Assembly (NCBI GenBank): GCA_934636105.1
Contig: CAKTZR010000024.1
Coordinates: forward strand, 1-36,689
Direction of reading: 5' to 3'
Length of the DNA stretch: 36,689 nt
Origin: an uncultured Clostridia bacterium
Lineage (GTDB): Bacteria; Bacillota; Clostridia; Christensenellales; Aristaeellaceae
Shown here: positions 31,075-36,689 of the stretch, piece by piece
Position numbering within the stretch: position 1 is the stretch's first letter
Layout of the letters: each line of letters begins with the position of its first letter
Made by a program: the position numbers and the translations under genes
The notes under the pieces: model-generated
Told to the model about the DNA's origin: nothing
Databases searched by the model: none
Seen by the model: the letters and a program-made list of their open reading frames with translations, nothing else

Positions 31075-32628
31075 ATGCAAAATGTGCAGCGAATTGTCCT
31101 GGTGGATTTCGGCGCGCAGTATACCCAGCTGATCGCGCGCCGCGTGCGCGAGGCCAACGTCTTCTGCGAGGTCGTCTCCTATCTGACGCCGCTTTCCGAA
31201 ATTCTTGAGAAAAAGCCGGTGGGCATCATCCTCTCCGGCGGCCCCGCTTCCGTGCTCGACGCGGACGCGCCGCATATCGACCCGGCCATCTATGAGCAGG
31301 GCATCCCGGTGCTGGGCATCTGCTACGGCATGCAGCTGACGGCCTACACCCTCGGCGGCACCGTCGAACGCGCCGCCCAGCGCGAATACGGCCGCATTCC
31401 GGTCGATTTCGACGTGAGCAGCCCGCTGTTTGCCGGCATGAAGGCGCAGTCTGTCGCATGGATGAGCCACACCTTCCACGTCACCCGCGCGCCGGAGGGC
31501 TTCACCTCCATCGCCCACAGCGAAAACTGCGCGTTCTGCGCGATGGCGAACCCGGAAAAGCGCATCTACGCGGTGCAGTTCCACCCGGAGGTCACCCACA
31601 GCGAGGAGGGCCAGAAGGTCATCGCCAACTTCCTGTACAACGTCTGCGGCTGCATGGGCGACTGGACGATGAGCACCTTCATCGATAACGCCATCGCTTC
31701 CATCCGCGAGCAGGTCGGCCCGAACGGCCGCGTGATGCTCGGTCTCTCCGGCGGCGTGGATTCCTCCGTCGCGGCGGCGCTGATTTCCCGCGCCATCGGC
31801 GAACGCCTGACCTGCGTCTACGTGGACCACGGCTTCATGCGCAAGAACGAGACCGAATCCGTCCGCGAAGTCTTCACCAAGCAGTTCCCGGTGAATCTGG
31901 TCATCGTGGATGCGCGCGAGCGTTTCCTGACCAAGCTGGCGGGCGTTTCCGATCCGGAGACGAAGCGCAAGCTCATCGGCGGCGAATTTGTCTACTGCTT
32001 CGCCGACGAAGCGAAGAAGCTCGAGGGCGTGGAATTCCTCGCGCAGGGCACGATTTACCCGGACGTCATCGAGTCCGGTTCGGTTAAGGGCAGCGCGGTC
32101 ATCAAATCGCACCACAACGTCGGCGGTCTGCCGGCCGATGTGCGCGCGAAGTTCACCGGCGGTCTGGTTGAGCCGCTGCGCATGCTCTTTAAAGACGAGG
32201 TGCGCAAGGTCGGCGAGGAGCTGGGCATGCCGCACGACATGGTCTGGCGTCAGCCGTTCCCCGGCCCGGGTCTGGCGATCCGCATCATGGGCGACATCAC
32301 GCCGGACAAGCTGGAAACCGTCCGCGAAAGTGACGCGATCCTCCGCGAGGAGGTTGCGCTGGCTGGCCTTGACCGCGATATCAACCAGTACTTCACCGTG
32401 CTGACCAACACCCGCACCGTCGGCGTGATGGGCGATGAGCGCACGCACGATTTCGTGCTGGCCATCCGCGCCGTGACGACCGACGACTTCATGACCGTCG
32501 ATTGGGCGCGCCTGCCCTACGACCTGCTGGCTAAGGTCAGCGCAAGGATTGTCAATGAAGTGCCGCGCGTCAACCGCGTCGTGTATGATATTACCACCAA
32601 GCCGCCGGCAACGGTGGAGTGGGAATAA
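31075..32628 (+). CDS. guaA: GMP synthase (glutamine-hydrolysing)
   Basis: A 517-residue two-domain enzyme converting XMP, ATP and glutamine to GMP. The class I amidotransferase domain has the nucleophile Cys83 in GICYGMQL and His170/Glu172 in FHPEVTH. The synthetase domain begins with the PP-loop LSGGVDSS (224-231) and contains YVDHGFMRKNE and the C-terminal dimerisation segment ending RVVYDITTKPPATVEWE. AAAGGAGG precedes the ATG. The 3' end of guaA is a well-known integration site for genomic islands, and a mobile element follows directly here. Confidence 0.97.
   Translation: MQNVQRIVLVDFGAQYTQLIARRVREANVFCEVVSYLTPLSEILEKKPVGIILSGGPASVLDADAPHIDPAIYEQGIPVLGICYGMQLTAYTLGGTVERAAQREYGRIPVDFDVSSPLFAGMKAQSVAWMSHTFHVTRAPEGFTSIAHSENCAFCAMANPEKRIYAVQFHPEVTHSEEGQKVIANFLYNVCGCMGDWTMSTFIDNAIASIREQVGPNGRVMLGLSGGVDSSVAAALISRAIGERLTCVYVDHGFMRKNETESVREVFTKQFPVNLVIVDARERFLTKLAGVSDPETKRKLIGGEFVYCFADEAKKLEGVEFLAQGTIYPDVIESGSVKGSAVIKSHHNVGGLPADVRAKFTGGLVEPLRMLFKDEVRKVGEELGMPHDMVWRQPFPGPGLAIRIMGDITPDKLETVRESDAILREEVALAGLDRDINQYFTVLTNTRTVGVMGDERTHDFVLAIRAVTTDDFMTVDWARLPYDLLAKVSARIVNEVPRVNRVVYDITTKPPATVEWE
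32611..32628. other. candidate attL at the guaA 3' end
   Basis: The last codons of guaA (GAGTGGGAATAA and just before) are the kind of sequence used as an attachment core by guaA-specific integrases. The mobile element starts right after. The matching attR would lie beyond the window, so this is inference. Confidence 0.45.
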
Positions 32629-32733
32629 TCCGAAACGGTCAAAAAAGTCAGATATTGTTTGATTTTTGAGTGCATCAAAAGCCAAATGATACGGATTTGA
32701 TACTTTCGGGCTTATTCTTCAAAATTTGAGGAA

Positions 32734-32784
32734 GACATGAAAATGCCCTCCGAAACGGCAAAGTTTCGGAGGGTTTTTCATGTC
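32734..32784. terminator. bidirectional terminator between guaA and the element repressor
   Basis: CCCTCCGAAAC (32746-32756) pairs with GTTTCGGAGGG (32763-32773), followed by TTTTT. Flanking GACATGAAAA and TTTTCATGTC extend the stem to about 20 bp, giving U-tracts on both strands for the convergent guaA and XRE genes. Confidence 0.88.
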
Positions 32785-32785
32785 T

Positions 32786-33289
32786 TTATTCTTTTCTCCA
32801 CGCTTTTTTCGGTTTGAACTTCCCGCAGTCGTCGGCGGTGGAAGGCCAGTTCAGCTTCCATTCCTGATATTCCTCGCGGGTGATCTCCCTGCGCCGGAGC
32901 TGCTGCTTGCGGAGCATCCACTCAGCCATAAAGCTGTCAAGGATGTTGTAATCAAAGCAGACTGCCACGCGCTTATGCGGCAGGTCGGCATCCGTGTTAT
33001 CGACGGTTTCGACAAGGTGCATCCATGGGTACTGGTCGTCCAGCTCAAAGAGCGCGTGAAGAATCCCCTCCGCGTCGTTCATCGTCGGGTCTTCCAGATA
33101 TGCCACGCTCACATCCAGCGCTGCGGCGATTTTCCGCATCAGTTCTTCTTTGGGTTTGCGGGAATTGTTTTCATACTGAGCAATGCGGACGTCCGCGCTC
33201 TTTTCATCAAAGCCGACCGCCATTCCCAGCTCCTTCATCGTCATCCCGCGGAAATTCCGCACCCGTTTGATTCTATCCCCCACTGCCAT
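32786..33289 (-). CDS. XRE-family repressor of the mobile element
   Basis: A 167-residue protein. The N-terminal helix-turn-helix reads VGDRIKRVRNFRGMTMKELG, then MAVGFDEKSADVRIAQYENN and SRKPKEELMRKIAAALDV, a Cro/C1-type domain. The C-terminal ~95 residues (LFELDDQYPWMHLVETVDNT and following) have no known domain and may serve oligomerisation or induction. The open frame extends upstream, but AGGGAGGAA 9 nt before the ATG at 33289 fixes the start. It diverges from the small HTH/integrase operon and likely controls it through the repeated GATACTAA sites between them. Confidence 0.85.
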   Translation of the reverse strand: MAVGDRIKRVRNFRGMTMKELGMAVGFDEKSADVRIAQYENNSRKPKEELMRKIAAALDVSVAYLEDPTMNDAEGILHALFELDDQYPWMHLVETVDNTDADLPHKRVAVCFDYNILDSFMAEWMLRKQQLRRREITREEYQEWKLNWPSTADDCGKFKPKKAWRKE

Positions 33290-33325
33290 AGCGGTGTTCC
33301 TCCCTGATTCATCTCGTTCCCGCTC

Positions 33326-33354
33326 AGTATACCACACGAAAAAATCCCGCTCAA
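33326..33354 (-). promoter_or_regulatory. promoter of the XRE repressor
   Basis: On the minus strand, TTGAGC (33354-33349), 17-bp spacer and TATACT (33331-33326) with TG upstream. A GATACTAA half-site abuts the -35. Confidence 0.7.
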
Positions 33355-33356
33355 GG

Positions 33357-33462
33357 GATACTAAATAAAAAAAGTTAGAGATTTTTCTTCAAAAGGGCTT
33401 GCTAAGTATATTTGTTTAGTGTATGATAAAAGCGTCGATACTAAGCAAAAATATATAGTATC
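33357..33462. promoter_or_regulatory. operator half-sites of the XRE repressor
   Basis: GATACTAA occurs at 33357-33364 and 33437-33444, and in inverted form as TTTAGTGTAT (33415-33424) and TAGTATC (33456-33462). The last two GATACTA/TAGTATC form an inverted repeat around the +1 region of the xis-int promoter. Confidence 0.6.
33399..33427 (+). promoter_or_regulatory. promoter of the small HTH protein/integrase operon
   Basis: TTGCTA (33399-33404), 17-bp spacer and TATGAT (33422-33427), overlapped by the TTTAGTGTAT operator half-site. Confidence 0.65.
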
Positions 33463-33482
33463 CGGAAAGTGAGGAACACACC

Positions 33483-33695
33483 ATGAAAACCAACAATTCT
33501 ATTCTCGTCACCGCGCCGGAAATCGCCAAAGACCTCGGCATTTCCACCACCAGCGCCTACAAGCTCATCCACAAATGGAACGCCGAGCTTGAAGCGAAGA
33601 ACTACACGACCATCTCCGGGAAGGTCAGCCGCAGATACTACTATGAACGGATCTACGGCATGAACGCCCCGGCAGACAACGGGGAGGCGATGTAA
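33483..33695 (+). CDS. small HTH protein, excisionase-like
   Basis: A 70-residue protein with a predicted winged or MerR-like helix-turn-helix: VTAPEIAKDLGISTTSAYKL, then IHKWNAELEAKNY and a basic stretch GKVSRRYYYERIYG. Small HTH proteins placed directly before a tyrosine integrase are usually excisionases (recombination directionality factors). Its TAA overlaps the integrase ATG by one base. GTGAGGA lies before the start. The excisionase role is inferred from position and size. Confidence 0.75.
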   Translation: MKTNNSILVTAPEIAKDLGISTTSAYKLIHKWNAELEAKNYTTISGKVSRRYYYERIYGMNAPADNGEAM

Positions 33696-34792
33696 TGCCC
33701 GCTTACAAGGACACTAATGGAACCTACTTCGTTTCTTTCTACTACGAAGATTTTCGCGGCGTAAAGAAACGGAAAATGAAACGCGGTTTTGCCCGTCGGC
33801 GCGACGCGCTGGACTGGGAACACCGCTTTCTGCTGCAAAGCACCGCCGACCTGAACATGAAGTTTTCGGACTTCGTTGAAATCTACCGAAACGACAAACA
33901 GATGCGCATCCGCGAAAGCACGTGGGAATCCAAGAACAACATGATCGACCTGAAGATTCTGCCGTATTTCAAGGATCGCCCGATCAACGCCATCGAGCCG
34001 AAGGACATCATCGCATGGCAGAACGAAATCATGAACCTGAAAAAGCCGAACGGTGAACCGTACTCGACCACCTATCTCAAATCCATCCACAGTCAGCTCA
34101 GCGCGATTTTCAACCATGCGGTTCGCTACTACCGCCTGCAAAAGAATCCCGCCGAGATCGTCGGCAACATGGGCAAGGATTCACACAAGGAAATGCTGTT
34201 CTGGACAAAGGACGAGTATCTGAAATTCGCCAAAGTGGTGATGGACAAGCCGACTTCCTACTACGCCTTCGAGGTGCTGTACTGGTGCGGCATCCGGCTG
34301 GGCGAGCTGCTGGCGCTGACCGCTTCGGATTTCAACTTCGAGCGGCAGACGCTGACCATCAGCAAATCCCTTCAAAACATCAAGGGCAATATCATCATCA
34401 CGCCGCCCAAGACGCCCAAGAGCAACCGAACGATCAAAATCCCGCAGTTTCTCGTGGATGAGATGCAGGACTACATCAAGTCGCTGTATGGGCTGGAACC
34501 CGACGACCGCATCTTCCCCATCTCCAAAGCATATCTGCACCATGAGATGAACAGGGGCGCGAAAGCCGCAGGCGTTAAACGCATCCGGATTCACGATCTG
34601 CGCCACTCGCACGTTTCGCTGCTCATCGAAATGGGCTTTTCCGCCGTCGCCATCGCCGAGCGCGTCGGGCATGAAAGCATCGACATCACCTATCGTTACG
34701 CCCATCTTTTTCCCACCAAGCAGACCGAAATGGCGAACCGGCTCAACAGCGAATGGACAAAGGAGGAAGATAAACCGTGTCCCGAAAAGTGA
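33695..34792 (+). CDS. tyrosine recombinase (integrase)
   Basis: A 365-residue phage-type integrase. Residues 1-45 are an arm-binding-like domain (GTYFVSFYYEDFRGVKKRKM), about 55-155 the SAM-like core-binding domain, and 165-365 the catalytic domain with Arg201 (GIRLGEL), Lys near 242, His300/Arg303 (HDLRH), His326 (GHES) and nucleophile Tyr335 (TYRYAHL). All catalytic residues are present, so it is likely active. The location after guaA suggests the guaA 3' end as its target. Translationally coupled to the small HTH gene upstream. Confidence 0.95.
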   Translation: MPAYKDTNGTYFVSFYYEDFRGVKKRKMKRGFARRRDALDWEHRFLLQSTADLNMKFSDFVEIYRNDKQMRIRESTWESKNNMIDLKILPYFKDRPINAIEPKDIIAWQNEIMNLKKPNGEPYSTTYLKSIHSQLSAIFNHAVRYYRLQKNPAEIVGNMGKDSHKEMLFWTKDEYLKFAKVVMDKPTSYYAFEVLYWCGIRLGELLALTASDFNFERQTLTISKSLQNIKGNIIITPPKTPKSNRTIKIPQFLVDEMQDYIKSLYGLEPDDRIFPISKAYLHHEMNRGAKAAGVKRIRIHDLRHSHVSLLIEMGFSAVAIAERVGHESIDITYRYAHLFPTKQTEMANRLNSEWTKEEDKPCPEK

Positions 34793-35091
34793 TGGACTGC
34801 TGCAACCGCTGGCGAAGCAAAACCGTTTCCTTCCGCATGTCGCCGGAAGAAGACGCGCTGCTCGACAGCATGGTGCGGCTCTCCGGCATGACCAAGCAGG
34901 ACTACATCATCGCAAGGCTGCTGAAATTTGAAATCACCGTTCAAGGCAATCCGAGGGTGTACAAAGCCATGAAACAGGAACTCGCGTTCCTCTGCGCCCG
35001 CCTGTCTGAATCCGGTTTCCTGCCGGATTCGGATTGGGCGGCGAGGCTGGATCACCTGCTTCTGCTCCTTGACGGTATGAAGGAGGTTTGA
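34777..35091 (+). CDS. ribbon-helix-helix mobilization-type protein (MobC-like)
   Basis: A 104-residue protein starting at GTG within the integrase 3' end, behind AAAGGAGG. KTVSFRMSPEEDALLDSMVR, then LSGMTKQDYIIARLL is a ribbon-helix-helix domain as found in MobC/relaxosome accessory proteins, which bind near oriT. The C-terminal helix (PRVYKAMKQELAFLCARL and following) may form dimers. It may instead be a plain element regulator. It lies between the integrase and the element ATPase. Confidence 0.75.
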   Translation: MSRKVMDCCNRWRSKTVSFRMSPEEDALLDSMVRLSGMTKQDYIIARLLKFEITVQGNPRVYKAMKQELAFLCARLSESGFLPDSDWAARLDHLLLLLDGMKEV

Positions 35092-35094
35092 ATC

Positions 35095-36198
35095 ATGCCC
35101 GACCAGAGAAATATGCTCGACCAAACAAAAATGACCACCCCGATTCCGGCTGTTGGCGCAGCCGGGGAGCAGTCAGAAAACAAAAAGTCCAATGACATTA
35201 TACCAAAGGACAGGAAAAATAACAACTCCCTGCACACGCTTTCCATGACAGAACTCTACGACACGACCTATCCTCCGAAAGCCGCCATCATCGACGGTCT
35301 GCTCTACGCCGGAACTTACCTGTTCGTCGGCGCGCCAAAAATCGGCAAATCCTTCTTCATGGCGCAGCTCAGCTACCATGTCGCGACGGGAACTTCCTTG
35401 TGGCAATATGACGTGCATCCGGGCGAAGTGTTGTATCTCGCCCTTGAAGATGACTACGCCCGCATCCAGAAACGCCTGTACAAGATGTTTGGTTCGGAAG
35501 ATACGCCGAACCTGCACTTTGCGACGCAGTCCATGACCCTTAGCGGCGGGCTGCTCGACCAACTCGAAGCGTTTCTTGCCCGCCATCCTGAAACCAGACT
35601 GATGATCGTGGACACTTTGCAGAAGATTCGTGAAATCGGAAGCGACAAATACAACTATGCCAACGATTACGAGATTGTCGGTCGGCTCAAGGCGTTCAGC
35701 GACAAACACAATCTATGTCTGCTCATCGTCCACCATACGCGCAAGATGGAATCCGAGGACAGCTTCGATATGATCTCCGGCACAAACGGTCTATTGGGCG
35801 CGGCAGACGGCGCGTTCATCCTGCAAAAGAAGAAGCGCACCGACACCAACGCTGTGTTGAGCGTCGTCGGACGCGACCAGCAGGATCAGGAGCTGCTGCT
35901 CCAATTCGATCACGAAAAATGCGTCTGGAAACTCATCAAAGCGGAAACCGAGGTCTGGCGAACGCCGCCAGACCCCGTTCTCCTCTCCGTTTCCAAGCTG
36001 GTCACGCCGCTTTCTCCTGAATGGCGCGGCACACCTTCTGAGCTCCACGCCCAGCTTGCGGACGTCCCTCTGCTCACCCATGTGCTGACCCGACACCTGA
36101 ACGCCAACGCTGATCTTTTGTACAATAATTATGGAGTTTTGTACGAAAACCGTCGAACCTGCAATGGTCGAATCGTTACGCTGAAACTCAAATTGTGA
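35095..36198 (+). CDS. RecA-like AAA ATPase (RepA/AAA_25-type helicase)
   Basis: A 367-residue P-loop ATPase. Walker A is GAPKIGKS (79-86), a LALEDDYARIQKRL segment follows, Walker B is LMIVDTLQ (Asp173), and a HHTRK sensor-like motif comes next, as in RepA/hexameric helicases and AAA_25 proteins. The first ~50 residues are low-complexity and polar. The C-terminal ~90 residues look like a winged-helix (TPSELHAQLADVPLLTHVLT). Genes of this type occur in clostridial mobilizable elements and may drive their replication. Directly after it lies a repeated inverted array, a possible origin. Confidence 0.85.
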   Translation: MPDQRNMLDQTKMTTPIPAVGAAGEQSENKKSNDIIPKDRKNNNSLHTLSMTELYDTTYPPKAAIIDGLLYAGTYLFVGAPKIGKSFFMAQLSYHVATGTSLWQYDVHPGEVLYLALEDDYARIQKRLYKMFGSEDTPNLHFATQSMTLSGGLLDQLEAFLARHPETRLMIVDTLQKIREIGSDKYNYANDYEIVGRLKAFSDKHNLCLLIVHHTRKMESEDSFDMISGTNGLLGAADGAFILQKKKRTDTNAVLSVVGRDQQDQELLLQFDHEKCVWKLIKAETEVWRTPPDPVLLSVSKLVTPLSPEWRGTPSELHAQLADVPLLTHVLTRHLNANADLLYNNYGVLYENRRTCNGRIVTLKLKL

Positions 36199-36202
36199 TG
36201 CG

Positions 36203-36286
36203 CATGTCGCTATATGTCGCTCATGTCGCTTTTTTACACATTGGCTCATTGTCAAAAATAGCGACATAAGCGACATGAGCGACATG
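36203..36286. repeat. inverted array of six 8-bp units, possible origin or operator
   Basis: ATGTCGCT occurs at 36204-36211, 36214-36221 and 36223-36230. Its complement AGCGACAT occurs at 36260-36267, 36269-36276 and 36278-36285. A 29-bp A+T-rich centre (TTTTT...AAAAA) separates the arms. Unit spacing is 9-10 bp. The array lies immediately after the RecA-like ATPase gene. Confidence 0.9.
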
Positions 36287-36300
36287 GAAGGGGGCTATCC

Positions 36301-36534
36301 ATGAAAAACGTCCAGATTTCGCAGGATCTGTTCTGCGACTTAATCCTCTATCATCTCTATAACAATCCATCCGCGGAGGAAGCCATTCGCCGAGAACTTT
36401 CCCGAAAGCTCGACGCGATGCTCTGCCATGAACGCTTCACCCAGTACAAAACCGCCGCAACCGAAGCCGAACGTGAGCAGGCGCGGCAGCGTTACCTCGA
36501 AAGCATCGGAATGCCCGCAGACTTCCGTTGGTGA
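36301..36534 (+). CDS. small hypothetical protein of the mobile element
   Basis: A 77-residue protein, MKNVQISQDLFCDLILYHLY, rich in Glu/Arg and predicted mostly helical, ending with RQRYLESIGMPADFRW. GGAAGGGGG lies before the ATG and directly after the inverted array. Similar small proteins are common in clostridial integrative elements, but I know no function for it. Codon use matches its neighbours. Confidence 0.65.
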   Translation: MKNVQISQDLFCDLILYHLYNNPSAEEAIRRELSRKLDAMLCHERFTQYKTAATEAEREQARQRYLESIGMPADFRW

Positions 36535-36556
36535 ATCCGTTCGCTCTCCGCCGCTG

Positions 36557-36579
36557 ACAGGAGCGTAACACGCTCCTGT
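36557..36579. other. 9-bp-stem hairpin
   Basis: ACAGGAGCG (36557-36565) and CGCTCCTGT (36571-36579) around TAACA. No T run follows; it may be part of the oriT region. Confidence 0.6.
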
Positions 36580-36664
36580 TCCTGTCGTGAGGGCGGTATG
36601 CCATCGGGAGCGCGCCCAGCCCGCGTCGTCCCCCCCCCGTTCCCCCTCGGAGAGCGCAAGGGCG

Positions 36665-36689
36665 CTTTTGATGCGAAGTGTCAAAAGTG
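36665..36689 (+). other. possible start of an oriT at the window edge
   Basis: CTTTTGA (36665-36671) and TCAAAAG (36681-36687) form an inverted repeat, and the window ends in AAAAGTG. MOBQ-type nic sites read AAGTGCGCCCT after such a repeat, so the next bases would decide. The stretch 36588-36664 is G+C-rich and holds no gene that I can see. Confidence 0.4.

Noticed and set aside
31009..32685. Long open frame on the minus strand, antisense to guaA
   Set aside because: Shadow of guaA codon bias; guaA has all catalytic motifs and the antisense product resembles nothing.
36203..36286. CRISPR array
   Set aside because: Units are 8 bp, in opposite orientations and only one turn apart, without spacer-sized unique sequences; no cas genes are present.

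Overview
The window looks like a chromosomal segment of a G+C-rich Firmicute, most likely class Clostridia. This rests on GGAGG-type ribosome binding sites, consensus sigma-A promoters often with an extended -10 (TGnTATAAT), ATG/GTG starts, short overlapping operons, a Gram-positive-style SafE/cupredoxin copper cassette, a LytTR two-component system and a clostridial-type mobilizable element. The genus cannot be fixed from the sequence; Christensenellales or a neighbouring order is a guess. No tRNA, rRNA or CRISPR array was seen.

Layout. 1-3.3 kb (minus): an operon of an M29 aminopeptidase, a cysteine desulfurase and a TtcA-like tRNA-thiolation ATPase, ended by a terminator. 3.35-3.53 kb: a MITE-like intergenic repeat with a related end at 28.3 kb. 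3.6-6.4 kb (plus): mnmG and tcdA (tRNA modification). 6.4-8.2 kb: a DUF2318 lipoprotein overlapping an HMA-SafE-cupredoxin fusion, probably for copper handling. 8.3-9.8 kb: a ketopantoate reductase-like protein and a Nudix hydrolase. 9.8-11.15 kb: a graveyard of fragments (two alpha/beta hydrolases, aldo-keto reductase, flavodoxin, Fe-S oxidoreductase) next to an AraC regulator.

12.2-15.1 kb: a zinc/cadmium-type P1B ATPase, its separately encoded HMA protein and a divergent ArsR regulator. Two nearly identical operator-like sites and a 17-bp tandem repeat lie in the control regions. Then come five consecutive hairpins, AlaX, a cytidylate-kinase-like gene coupled to a patatin phospholipase, an internally deleted ABC transporter and a TetR regulator. 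A minus-strand operon at 19.6-23.4 kb encodes a membrane protein, two hydrolases, an ATC-hydrolase-family protein and a truncated methyltransferase.

23.6-28.2 kb: a secreted, possibly beta-propeller protein with a receiver-like protein lacking the phosphoacceptor Asp. They diverge from a LytTR response regulator/GHKL kinase pair across a shared control region with paired direct repeats; this is the best candidate for an undescribed signalling system. 28.3-32.6 kb: 6-phosphofructokinase, mnmE and guaA. From the 3' end of guaA to the window edge lies the left part of an integrative mobilizable element: XRE repressor, small HTH (excisionase-like) protein, tyrosine integrase, RHH protein, RecA-like ATPase, a striking inverted array of six 8-bp units, a small unknown protein, and a hairpin at the right edge that may begin an oriT.
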